Assembly: GCA_964631375.1 (NCBI GenBank)
Contig: CAZVYQ010000004.1
Span: 1 to 64,000, forward strand
Reading direction: 5' to 3'
DNA length: 64,000 nucleotides
Source of the DNA: JAAYYM01 sp964631375
Lineage (GTDB): Bacteria > Bacillota > Clostridia > Lachnospirales > Lachnospiraceae
Shown: in pieces, positions 18,134 through 26,753 of the stretch
Numbering within the stretch: position 1 is the stretch's first letter
Layout: every line of letters starts with the position of its first letter
Translations under genes and position numbers: made by a program
The notes under the pieces: model-generated
Database searches by the model: none
Told to the model about the DNA's origin: nothing
What the model saw: the letters and a program-made list of their open reading frames with translations, nothing else

Positions 18134-18164
18134 TGCGAAGCGTTGGTCATCAAACTGCTTCGCA
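18134..18164 (+). promoter_or_regulatory. Leader hairpin before the sufC-like gene
   Basis: TGCGAAGC (18134-18141) pairs perfectly with GCTTCGCA (18157-18164). It lies just after a TATACT (18125-18130) that may be the -10, and 26 bases before the start codon. It may be an operator dyad or an RNA hairpin. No T-run follows it. Confidence 0.45.
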
Positions 18165-18190
18165 TTCGTGATATTATGGAGGAACACATC

Positions 18191-18922
18191 ATGATAAAAC
18201 TGGAGCATATCAGCTATCAGGTAGCCGATGATGCAGAGAATAAAGAGATTCTCAAGGACATCAACCTAAGGATAGAAGAAAAATTTATTGCGATTACCGG
18301 TCCAAATGGCGGAGGAAAATCTACACTTGCACGACTCATCGCAGGGATTATTAAGCCAACAGAAGGCAGGATCTATTTGGACGACGAGGATATTACCGAT
18401 TTATCCATTACAGAGCGAGCAAATAAAGGCATCAGCTTTGCTTTTCAGCAGCCGGTACGCTTTAAGGGCCTAACGGTAAAGGACTTAATCACCTTCGCAT
18501 ATGGAGATAAACTGTCTATCACAGAAGCCTGCAAATATTTATCAGAAGTTGGCTTGTGTGCAAAGGATTATATTGATCGTGAAGTGAATGCAACCTTATC
18601 CGGCGGAGAATTAAAGCGGATCGAAATTGCCATGATCATGGCCAGGAGGACAAAGGTCTCGATCTTTGATGAGCCGGAGGCCGGAATTGATTTGTGGAGT
18701 TTTCAAAATCTGATTCGGGTGTTCGAATCCATGAGAAAACAGATTCAGGGAACCGTTCTCGTGATTTCACACCAGGAGAGAATCTTGAATATCGCAGATG
18801 AGATTATTGTGATCGCAGATGGTCGTGTTACCGGACAGGGAACCGGTACAGAGGTGATGTCTACATTGATGGCACCAAAGGAGGCCTGCGATACACTCTT
18901 GAAAAAGATGGAAACTGTGTAA
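18191..18922 (+). CDS. SufC-like ABC ATPase of a minimal Fe-S assembly pair
   Basis: This 243-residue ABC ATPase has Walker A GPNGGGKST, Q-loop AFQQP, signature LSGGELKR, Walker B VSIFDEPEAGID and the switch histidine ISHQ. The QQPVRFKG region resembles SufC rather than transport ATPases. The frame opens at 18113, but TGGAGG (18177-18182) points to ATG 18191. It is paired with a SufB/D-like protein 47 bases downstream and, unlike full suf operons, has no sufS or sufU beside it. It should power opening of the scaffold during Fe-S cluster assembly. Confidence 0.85.
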   Translation: MIKLEHISYQVADDAENKEILKDINLRIEEKFIAITGPNGGGKSTLARLIAGIIKPTEGRIYLDDEDITDLSITERANKGISFAFQQPVRFKGLTVKDLITFAYGDKLSITEACKYLSEVGLCAKDYIDREVNATLSGGELKRIEIAMIMARRTKVSIFDEPEAGIDLWSFQNLIRVFESMRKQIQGTVLVISHQERILNIADEIIVIADGRVTGQGTGTEVMSTLMAPKEACDTLLKKMETV

Positions 18923-18969
18923 AACAGCTGTAATGACAGCAAAACCGGATAGAGAAATGAGGATTTAAG

Positions 18970-19887
18970 ATGGATCAATTACAAAAGGACATGCTGGAAA
19001 AGATATCCGATCTCCACGAAATACCGGAGGGAGCATATAACATCAGATACAATGGGAAATTGGAAGGCCGTAATACTACAGCCAATATTGATATTGTAAC
19101 CAAGACAGACAATCCCGGAATCGATATATTTATCAAACCCAATACAAAGCACGAGAGTTTGCATATTCCTGTAATATTGAGTGAAAGTGGATTGCATGAT
19201 ATGGTGTATAATGATTTTCATGTGGGTGAGGGTGCAGATGTCGTAATTGTGGCAGGCTGTGGGATACATAATTGTGGAACCGACACTTCTGAACATGATG
19301 GCATCCATACATTTTACATAGGCAAAAATGCAAGGGTGAAGTATGTGGAAAAGCATTATGGAGAAGGTGACGGCAAAGGGGATCGCATCCTGAATCCGAC
19401 GACGAATGTCTATATTGAAGAAGGCGGATACATGGAGATGGAGTCTACCCAGATCAAGGGAGTGGATTCTACAGTGCGGATTACAAATGCAACGCTCAAG
19501 GATCATGCGACACTTGTAGTCAAGGAAAAGATCATGACCCATGGAACACAGGAGGCACAGAGTCATTTCAAGGTAGAACTGAATGGTCTGGACAGCAGTG
19601 CGAATGTCGTTTCCCGTTCAGTGGCAAACGAACATTCTACACAGCTTTTTACCTCAGAGATATGTGGTAACAATCAGTGTTACGGACATACGGAATGTGA
19701 TGCAATCCTAATGGAACAGGGACATGTTAAGGCGGTTCCGTCATTACAGGCGAATGATTTGAATGCGAATCTAATCCATGAAGCAGCAATTGGCAAGATT
19801 GCAGGAGATCAATTGATCAAGCTGATGACCTTGGGCATGACGGAAAAGGAAGCAGAGGAACAAATCGTACAAGGCTTTTTGAAGTAA
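18970..19887 (+). CDS. SufB/SufD-like Fe-S scaffold protein (short form)
   Basis: A 305-residue protein, much shorter than SufB (about 465), matching the beta-helix core and C-terminus of the family (HNCGTDTSEHDGIHTFYIG, RSVANEHSTQLF, GHTECDAILME, HEAAIGKIAGDQL). Conserved-looking cysteines are in GCGIHNC and in EICGNNQC, followed by HTEC. The Cys-Glu region near HTECDAI is where SufB holds its active Cys. With the SufC-like gene it forms a two-gene system like the minimal SufBC (SMS) type known from anaerobes. It probably assembles Fe-S clusters. Confidence 0.82.
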   Translation: MDQLQKDMLEKISDLHEIPEGAYNIRYNGKLEGRNTTANIDIVTKTDNPGIDIFIKPNTKHESLHIPVILSESGLHDMVYNDFHVGEGADVVIVAGCGIHNCGTDTSEHDGIHTFYIGKNARVKYVEKHYGEGDGKGDRILNPTTNVYIEEGGYMEMESTQIKGVDSTVRITNATLKDHATLVVKEKIMTHGTQEAQSHFKVELNGLDSSANVVSRSVANEHSTQLFTSEICGNNQCYGHTECDAILMEQGHVKAVPSLQANDLNANLIHEAAIGKIAGDQLIKLMTLGMTEKEAEEQIVQGFLK

Positions 19888-19903
19888 ATAACTCATAAAA
19901 AAT

Positions 19904-19956
19904 GAACTCACTGAAATGGAAAAGCAATAGGGTGGCCATTTTCAGTGAGTTCTTTC
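19904..19956. terminator. Bidirectional terminator between converging genes
   Basis: GAACTCACTGA-a-ATGG pairs with CCAT-t-TTCAGTGAGTTC. TTTCT follows on the plus strand and ATTTTTT on the minus strand, serving both the sufB-like gene and the gene at 19988-20929. Confidence 0.8.
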
Positions 19957-19987
19957 TATGGAGTGTAGAATGATACTACAAAGACCT

Positions 19988-20929
19988 CTAAATTGTTTGT
20001 AAATCTACTGCAGTATTTGCATGACTGCCGGAACGTCCCTTGTTAAATAATTCTCTGAATTTACGAGACAAACGGCAGAGTTTATCGTACAGATCAAAAG
20101 TGATCTCAGTTGTCTGAGCCACCTGCATATAGGAAGTCATCATGCTGATCATGATATAACTGTCAATAAAGGCTGATTTGATGGCAAGTGCGATCATGAC
20201 AGCGATCACAAAGGCAATAAAACGTGGCCCATCAAATAAAGAAAACAGTGCTCCCAAAAGAAGGAATGGAATGATCCATGCAAGGATGGTCAGGCCGATT
20301 ACGATCAGAGATGTTTTAGCGGCTGATTTCAAAAGTTTTTTCCAATTCTGAAAATAGATTACCACGCCGTCAGCGGCTGCTTCAAATACATTCATGTCTG
20401 GATTGATAAAGGTATATCCCAGACAGCACTCATCTACATAATTCAATGCAATTCCGACAAAGAGCTGCAGGACATTGATGATCATGGTGACACCGGGAAT
20501 GGCTCCAAAGAGATGATCAATCTTTTGCAGTCCCTTTTGCAGCTGGCTGACAGCTCCGCTTACAAGTCTGTCAATCACGAGGTATGCATTGCTGGTTGCA
20601 AAACGCTCCTTAACCATATCCTTTGCGACCTCAAATTGATTATTAGGTACTCTGCCTGTTGTAACAGCTGTGGATATGATGGCAACATGCCCTGCCTTTA
20701 CCAAGTATCCAAAATAGAGATTGACGATATAATAAACTGCTATGGATAAAAAGAACCAGATGATAATGCCATAGCCAAGTCCTTCTTCTGACTTAAACAG
20801 CATTGCGATTCCTGTCAGAATCAGAAAGAGCAGAACTGAAATGACGGCGGTTGCAAGTCCTAGACCGAGTTTCATCCAGGCAAATTTCATCGTTTTACTA
20901 AAGATTGTTGATGCACTCATTTTTTTCAT
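19988..20929 (-). CDS. Multi-pass membrane protein of unknown function
   Basis: A 313-residue protein with about six hydrophobic segments: one near residues 17-45, one at about 60-85, one around 150-165 and a pair near 215-260. A short basic tail follows (LCRLSRKFRELFNKGRSG). The frame opens six codons earlier, but AGGTGAGG lies at the right distance before ATG 20929. No conserved catalytic motif is seen and no family is recognised. It stands alone, converging on the suf-like pair. A DUF-type integral membrane protein is all that can be said. Confidence 0.6.
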   Translation of the reverse strand: MKKMSASTIFSKTMKFAWMKLGLGLATAVISVLLFLILTGIAMLFKSEEGLGYGIIIWFFLSIAVYYIVNLYFGYLVKAGHVAIISTAVTTGRVPNNQFEVAKDMVKERFATSNAYLVIDRLVSGAVSQLQKGLQKIDHLFGAIPGVTMIINVLQLFVGIALNYVDECCLGYTFINPDMNVFEAAADGVVIYFQNWKKLLKSAAKTSLIVIGLTILAWIIPFLLLGALFSLFDGPRFIAFVIAVMIALAIKSAFIDSYIMISMMTSYMQVAQTTEITFDLYDKLCRLSRKFRELFNKGRSGSHANTAVDLQTI

Positions 20930-21123
20930 TTGTATCCTCACCTTCATAAAGTTTTAATGAACACTACAATCAGAGAGTATATCGCAAAATTTGTAACATG
21001 CCGGATTCAGGTATCAACTAATGTATTTTTGACACGAAATAAGGTGGCATATCGAGGGGGTAATATAGTACAATACATATTATGGTACATGGGTTACTGT
21101 CAAATGAGTCAGGAGAAGATATC

Positions 21124-21858
21124 ATGTTTAGGATTGCGATATGTGACGACGATCGATACATTGGTTCTTTAATAGAAAAATACATACATGAGTATGCCTT
21201 AGAGCAGGTGGTCGATCTCTCAGTGGAGGTCTATGAAGCCGGAGAGGAGATGCTGTCCCATTTTCACGATGAGGGAGTGTTTGATCTGATTTTTTTGGAT
21301 ATTGAATTTCCCAAGATGAATGGAGTAGAAATAGGAAACTATATTCGCAATACTTTGCGAAATGAGGTTACGCAGATTGTTTATATTTCCTCTATGCAGA
21401 CACATGCAATGGAGTTATTTGAAGTACGTCCGATGAATTTCCTGATCAAACCGTTATCAGCAGAGCAGATTTATGCTGCCCTCAATAAAGCAATGGAGTT
21501 GACGCAGAAGCAGGGCAGACTCTTTACATATAAACAGGGCTGGACAGAAAAAAAGGTGTTGGTTTCGGATATTTTGTATTTTGAGAGTCTGAAGAAGGAG
21601 ATCCGCATGGTTACAACCAAAGATGAAATCTTTTTCTATGGTACACTTGCAGAAATCTATGAAGAGTTAAAGAACAATCGATTCTTCTATCCTCATAAGT
21701 CTTATCTGGTAAATTACAACTGTGTGATTCGCTTTTCATATGATATGCTGACCATAGCAAACGGTGAACGTATTGCGATTGCACAGCCCAGAAGAAAAGA
21801 AGTCAGACAGCTGCAGAGTCGTTATGAGACAGAGGGATGGGAGGTTGACAGTTTATGA
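21124..21858 (+). CDS. LytTR-family response regulator (AgrA type)
   Basis: Residues 1-120 are a receiver domain with the acidic pair ICDDD, the phospho-acceptor Asp59 in LIFLDIEF and a conserved Lys in FLIKPL. Residues about 140-240 are a LytTR DNA-binding domain (ILYFESLKKEIRMVTTKDEIFFYGTL, FYPHKSYLVNYNCVI). The frame opens 14 codons earlier, but AGGAG before ATG 21124 fits better. It overlaps the GHKL kinase gene by four bases (ATGA), forming a two-component system. No peptide-signal gene (AgrB/AgrD-like) is seen beside it. Targets are unknown. Confidence 0.9.
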   Translation: MFRIAICDDDRYIGSLIEKYIHEYALEQVVDLSVEVYEAGEEMLSHFHDEGVFDLIFLDIEFPKMNGVEIGNYIRNTLRNEVTQIVYISSMQTHAMELFEVRPMNFLIKPLSAEQIYAALNKAMELTQKQGRLFTYKQGWTEKKVLVSDILYFESLKKEIRMVTTKDEIFFYGTLAEIYEELKNNRFFYPHKSYLVNYNCVIRFSYDMLTIANGERIAIAQPRRKEVRQLQSRYETEGWEVDSL

Positions 21859-23135
21859 ACTTTTCACAGGCACAGATTGGATTATTGCTGACAGAGTGGA
21901 TCTTTATCTATTGTGTATACAGAGGCATGGGTGTCTTCTTTGACCAGAAGCTCTGTGAAAACAGGAAGCGGGAGATCCTTTCTTATATCATCTTTGCAGT
22001 GATTAACAGCATTACGTTTATGTTTTTCTTTTATCCATTGCTCGTGATGAGTGTTTCGACGATTATGTTCTATCTGTTGACATTAAACTATCAGGGAAGT
22101 GTCAAGAGACGAATTGGTGCGACGATCACAATCACTGCAAATATATCAATCGCAGAGGCCCTGGCTGTTGTTATGGTCAGAGATCTGCCGGGTCTCTTTC
22201 AAAAGTATGATCCGGACTGTTCTTTTTTGATTGCACTCTTATCCAGAGGACTGGCTCTTTTGATCATTATCTACGTAGAGAGACTGCAGAATCTGAAGAA
22301 AAGAATAGAAGTACCCATGTTTCGCTGGCTGATCATCGTATTTGTTCCGATTTTAAGTGTGGGACTGCTGATTTGGATGTCTTTGCTGGGTGTAGAACGT
22401 GCCTTTTGTAACACGTGTTTTGTCATTTTGCTTATGATCAACGGACTTAGTCTCTTTCTATATAATAACTTGATTGCGATTCAGGAAAAGGCTGAACAGT
22501 CCATCATCGTCGATATGGAGAATCATTCCTACAAGAAGCAGTTGGAGATCATGCAGGAATATGTCAATGTGAACAGAATGCTACGGCATGATGTAAAGAA
22601 CCATGTCATTGCCCTGCAGGGACTGTTGGAGCAGGGGCAGGAGGAAGATGCACTGGAATATCTGAGAAAGGCTGCAGAAGTTTATGGATTGTATGAAAAC
22701 AAGGTCAATACAGGAAATGTAGAACTGGATAGTCTCTTTAATTATAAACTGAGTCAGACAGACAAACTGCATATCACGGTTGAACTCAAACTGGAGGTGC
22801 CGGAACAGTGCATGGTGCATAATTTTGATCTGTCTATTATCATCGGCAATCTCTTGGACAATGCCATGGAGGCATTGGAGAAGCTGCCGGAGGAGAAGCG
22901 AAAACTGAAGCTGGAGATTCGTTACAGTAAGGGACGCATGTTCATTTACAGTGCCAATCCGTATTGCGGAGAGATTCGTAGAGAAAAGGGACGTATTGTA
23001 ACGAGTAAACCGGATGCAGCACTACATGGTGTGGGCTTAAGGAGCGTAGAAACCGTCATTCAAAAGTATCATGGAGAGATGGAGATCAATACAAAGGATG
23101 CGGTGTTCTTGGTGCAAATCATCCTATATACCTAA
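21855..23135 (+). CDS. GHKL sensor histidine kinase (AgrC-like)
   Basis: A 426-residue kinase with about six N-terminal membrane segments (residues 5-205) and a coiled linker. The phospho-acceptor region is RMLRHDVKNHVIALQGLLEQG. A HATPase_c_5-type domain carries the N-box IIGNLLDNAMEALE and the glycine box HGVGLRSVETVIQKYHG. This is the layout of AgrC/ComD/VirS peptide-sensing kinases. It is translated with the LytTR regulator through an ATGA overlap. The signal it senses is not apparent from its neighbours. Confidence 0.88.
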   Translation: MNFSQAQIGLLLTEWIFIYCVYRGMGVFFDQKLCENRKREILSYIIFAVINSITFMFFFYPLLVMSVSTIMFYLLTLNYQGSVKRRIGATITITANISIAEALAVVMVRDLPGLFQKYDPDCSFLIALLSRGLALLIIIYVERLQNLKKRIEVPMFRWLIIVFVPILSVGLLIWMSLLGVERAFCNTCFVILLMINGLSLFLYNNLIAIQEKAEQSIIVDMENHSYKKQLEIMQEYVNVNRMLRHDVKNHVIALQGLLEQGQEEDALEYLRKAAEVYGLYENKVNTGNVELDSLFNYKLSQTDKLHITVELKLEVPEQCMVHNFDLSIIIGNLLDNAMEALEKLPEEKRKLKLEIRYSKGRMFIYSANPYCGEIRREKGRIVTSKPDAALHGVGLRSVETVIQKYHGEMEINTKDAVFLVQIILYT

Positions 23136-23246
23136 ACCGGCATGAATAGGATGGTATAAAATACTGGAAATATGCAGACATTCCATGTATAATGTTAGGG
23201 TGGCTTTGCGTGCTACGATCAAACATACGGAAAGGTGGTTTACGTT

Positions 23247-24437
23247 ATGGGAAGAAATGTAGGAACTGTATCAAGGGGAATTCGTTGTCCAATCATCCGC
23301 GAGGGCGATGATCTGGTTGACATCGTTACGGAATGTGTTATGGAAGCTGCTCAGAGTGATGGATTTGAGGTACGTGATAGAGATATCGTGGCAATTACGG
23401 AATCAATCGTAGCTCGTTCGCAGGGCAATTATGCAGGAATCGAAGCAATTGCTGCAGATGTCCGCAATAAATTAGGTGGAGAGACCATCGGGGTCATCTT
23501 CCCGATTTTATCAAGGAATCGATTTGCTATTTGTCTCAAGGGTATTGCAATGGGGGCTAAGAAGGTTATTTTGATGTTGAGTTACCCAAGCGATGAGGTC
23601 GGTAATGAACTGGTTTCAGTAGATCAATTGGATGCAGCAGGTGTCAATCCCTACAGCGATGTATTAACACTTGAGAAGTACAGAGAATTATTCGGTTATC
23701 ACAAACATCCGTTTACCGGTGTGGATTATGTGGAATACTACTCAGATCTGATCCAGGAGACAGGGGCTGAGGTGGAAATCATCTTTTCCAATCAGGCAAC
23801 AAGTATTCTTGATTATACAAAAAATGTGCTGAATTGTGATATTCACACGAGAGCACGTACAAAGAAATTACTGGTGGCAGCAGGTGCCCAAAAGGTTTAT
23901 GGCCTGGATGATATCCTGAATGCTTCGATAGATGGCAGTGGTTATAATGAATCCTTTGGATTGCTTGGCTCCAATAAATCAACAGAAAGTTCCATCAAGC
24001 TGTTCCCTCGTGACTGTTCTGCTTTGGTAGCGGATATTCAGGCAAGATTTAGACAGTTGACAGGAAAACGTGTTGAGGTCATGGTTTATGGAGATGGAGC
24101 ATTTAAGGATCCGGTCGGAAAGATATGGGAGCTTGCAGACCCGTGTGTCTCACCGGCATATACTGCTGGATTGGAAGGGACTCCAAATGAGCTGAAATTA
24201 AAGTATCTGGCAGATAATGATTTCAAGAATCTGTCGGGAGATGCTCTCAAGGAGGCTATTTCAGAAAGCATCCGTAACAAGGATGGTAACCTTGTCGGCA
24301 ATATGGCTTCACAGGGTACGACACCGAGACAGTTGACGGATCTGATCGGTTCCTTATGCGATCTGACCAGCGGCTCTGGTGACAAAGGAACTCCTGTTGT
24401 ATTTATTCAAGGGTATTTTGATAATTATACAAATTAA
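23247..24437 (+). CDS. CofE-like protein (coenzyme F420-0:L-glutamate ligase family)
   Basis: At 396 residues it matches the CofE family over residues about 10-390 (IREGDDLVDIVTE, RDRDIVAITESIVARSQGN, DGAFKDPVGKIWELADPCVSPAYT). CofE adds glutamates to F420 in methanogens and actinobacteria, but no other F420 gene is visible here. Homologues occur in clostridia without a known F420 pathway, so the true substrate may be different. A GTG at 23235 is possible, but AAAGGTGG is better placed for ATG 23247. It is apparently monocistronic. Function should be listed as amide-ligase-like, unproven. Confidence 0.8.
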   Translation: MGRNVGTVSRGIRCPIIREGDDLVDIVTECVMEAAQSDGFEVRDRDIVAITESIVARSQGNYAGIEAIAADVRNKLGGETIGVIFPILSRNRFAICLKGIAMGAKKVILMLSYPSDEVGNELVSVDQLDAAGVNPYSDVLTLEKYRELFGYHKHPFTGVDYVEYYSDLIQETGAEVEIIFSNQATSILDYTKNVLNCDIHTRARTKKLLVAAGAQKVYGLDDILNASIDGSGYNESFGLLGSNKSTESSIKLFPRDCSALVADIQARFRQLTGKRVEVMVYGDGAFKDPVGKIWELADPCVSPAYTAGLEGTPNELKLKYLADNDFKNLSGDALKEAISESIRNKDGNLVGNMASQGTTPRQLTDLIGSLCDLTSGSGDKGTPVVFIQGYFDNYTN

Positions 24438-24480
24438 TCAGTTCTGGCTTTGAGCAAACGAGACAGAAGGGAGTCATTTC

Positions 24481-25881
24481 ATGCAGTGGAAAGAATTGCT
24501 ATGTGCAGATCGTGAGAGAAATCCGCGTCCGAATCCGAATTCTAGTGATCTGCGTACAGAATTTGAAAAGGATTATCATAGGATCATCGGAAGTGCTTCC
24601 TTTCGAAGACTACAGGATAAGACACAGGTGTTTCCACTTGATCGCAGTGATTTTATCCGTACCAGGCTAACGCATTCGCTGGAGGTTTCTTCGTTTGCAA
24701 AATCTCTGGGACAGAATATATCAGAGATGTTAATCAAGGAGAAGCTTGACGAGACATTTTTGCCCTCCTATAAACAGGATGTTTGTGATATCCTGCAGTG
24801 TGCCGGATTATTACATGATATCGGAAATCCACCCTTTGGACATTTCGGAGAGACAGCGATCAGAGAGTGGTTTAAAAAGAATCTTCCTCTGATACAGTAT
24901 CATGGGCAACCTGTTTCTGAAGTTCTGACAGAGCAGATGAGAGAGGACTTTTATCATTTTGAAGGTAATACACAGGCACTCCGTGTGGTGACAAAGCTAC
25001 ACTATCTGGTAGATGAGCATGGTATGAATCTGACCAAGGGACTACTCGGAACGATCATCAAGTATCCGATTGCTTCCAATCAGATTCATGTGAAAACCTA
25101 TAAAAAGATGGGATATTATTATGCAGACAGAGATGTCTTCCATGATATCGAGGAAGCAACCGGAGCCGGGGGATGTCGACATCCGCTGACTTTTCTGCTG
25201 GAAGCGGCTGATGATATTGCATATAAAACGGCAGATATTGAGGATGCCTTTAAAAAGGGATGTCTCTCCTTTGAAAAACTGTTATGGGAGTTAAATGAGA
25301 AGAAGGCAGAGGAGACAGCAGACGAGGCATATGTACAGATGGTCAATGATCTGGAGAAACGTTATCAAAGGGCATTGGAGCGACACATTGACAGTCCGGA
25401 GATTTATGCCCTGCAGAACTGGATTGTGCGCGTACAGGGTCGGATGATCCAGTGTGCGACACACGGATTTAGAGAGCATTACCGCGAGATCATGGACGGA
25501 ACCTATGCAGATGATCTGTTTACAGGAACAGAGGGCGCACTGATGATGGATGTGCTGGGTGATGTTGCATATCGTTATGCGTTTATTTCCAAGCCGATCC
25601 TGAAGCTTGAGATTGCAGCTGACAGTGTGTTTAAATTTCTGCTGGAGCGTTTTGTGGATGCTGTGATTTATTATGATACTGAGACAAAGCTGAATGATGT
25701 ACAGGAGAAATTGATCTCACTGATTTCAGAGAATTATAAGACGATTTACAAGATTTATTCCAAGGATAAAAATGATACTGAGAAGTTGTATCTGCGTCTG
25801 CTGCTTGTCACAGATTCTATCTGCGGTATGACAGATTCATATGCAAAATCACTGTATCAGGAATTGAATGGGATTGCATAG
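24481..25881 (+). CDS. dgt: dGTPase-like HD-domain triphosphohydrolase
   Basis: A 466-residue HD-superfamily protein: the metal-binding His of LTHSLEV, then LLHDIGNPPFGHFGE and a later ADDIAYKTADIED carrying the fourth ligand. It matches the deoxyguanosinetriphosphate triphosphohydrolase family (FRRLQDKTQVF is typical), which cleaves dGTP to deoxyguanosine and triphosphate. It begins at ATG 24481 after a GAAGGGAG site, and is followed after 20 bases by a TraX-like gene. Some relatives prefer other dNTPs; the substrate here is inferred from family. Confidence 0.9.
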   Translation: MQWKELLCADRERNPRPNPNSSDLRTEFEKDYHRIIGSASFRRLQDKTQVFPLDRSDFIRTRLTHSLEVSSFAKSLGQNISEMLIKEKLDETFLPSYKQDVCDILQCAGLLHDIGNPPFGHFGETAIREWFKKNLPLIQYHGQPVSEVLTEQMREDFYHFEGNTQALRVVTKLHYLVDEHGMNLTKGLLGTIIKYPIASNQIHVKTYKKMGYYYADRDVFHDIEEATGAGGCRHPLTFLLEAADDIAYKTADIEDAFKKGCLSFEKLLWELNEKKAEETADEAYVQMVNDLEKRYQRALERHIDSPEIYALQNWIVRVQGRMIQCATHGFREHYREIMDGTYADDLFTGTEGALMMDVLGDVAYRYAFISKPILKLEIAADSVFKFLLERFVDAVIYYDTETKLNDVQEKLISLISENYKTIYKIYSKDKNDTEKLYLRLLLVTDSICGMTDSYAKSLYQELNGIA

Positions 25882-25901
25882 AAACTAAGAGAGGAATTTA
25901 T

Positions 25902-26672
25902 ATGTCAGCAACCGTAATAAAATTAATTGCGCTGGCTCTTATGCTACTTGATCATATTGCAGAATTTATCCCCGGAACAGGGATATTTTTTCATCATTTA
26001 GGAAGATTGTCATTTCCGATCTTCCTTTATTGTATGTTGTGGAGTCTTCATTATACACATGATCGGATACAGTATTTTAAAAGACTGTATCTGTTCGGAG
26101 TCATTATGGCGATCATGGATCTGATTCTGAACAATGTAGTGACGAATCCATACGCACACATTACAAATAACATTATGATTCCATTGCTGTTAACAGGCGT
26201 AATGATTCATATCATAGAGCTTCTTCAAAGTGCACCTAAAGAGGGCAGAAAGTGGTTGTTTGGATTTCTGATTCTGCAGACTGTTTCCATCATATTGTGT
26301 ATATTGTGTAGCGGCATATTTGGTTTATGGGGAGTACCGGCATTGATTGCGGCGATCCTGCCCAATGTTGTTTGGTGTGAGGGAGGTCCGTTTTTCATTG
26401 TGATGGGTATTGTGTGCTATTTTCTGAAGGAGAATCGATGGAAACTGTCAACAGCATATATCTTGTTTTCACTTTTCTTTCTCTTGCAGTCGGCACCAGG
26501 GTTTCGATATGAGGATATTATGTGGCACAATTATCAGTGGATGCAGGTGTTTGCACTACCATTTTGGTGGATTTATAACGGCAAACGGGGCCCAAAGCTC
26601 AAGTATTTCTTCTATATATTTTACCCGGTACACATCGCAGTGTTGTATGTGGCGGGAAATTTGATGAAGTGA
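25902..26672 (+). CDS. TraX-family integral membrane protein
   Basis: A 256-residue protein with about eight hydrophobic segments. The opening IKLIALALMLLDHIAEFI and GRLSFPIFLYCMLW match the TraX family, named for the F-plasmid pilin N-acetylase and related to membrane acyltransferases. No conjugation gene is nearby, so a role in pilin modification is unlikely. It more probably acylates a cell-surface molecule. It is 20 bases downstream of the dgt-like gene. Confidence 0.82.
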   Translation: MSATVIKLIALALMLLDHIAEFIPGTGIFFHHLGRLSFPIFLYCMLWSLHYTHDRIQYFKRLYLFGVIMAIMDLILNNVVTNPYAHITNNIMIPLLLTGVMIHIIELLQSAPKEGRKWLFGFLILQTVSIILCILCSGIFGLWGVPALIAAILPNVVWCEGGPFFIVMGIVCYFLKENRWKLSTAYILFSLFFLLQSAPGFRYEDIMWHNYQWMQVFALPFWWIYNGKRGPKLKYFFYIFYPVHIAVLYVAGNLMK

Positions 26673-26753
26673 AGCGACAGGATTTAGATTTAGTTTGCTA
26701 TATTGCAGTTTCTGTGTTATGATGGGCAGGTTGTTTTGAGAAGAGGAGAAAGA

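Noticed and set aside
25902..26672. TraX-like gene as sign of a conjugative element
   Set aside because: There are no relaxase, type IV secretion or integrase genes around it; chromosomal TraX homologues are common.
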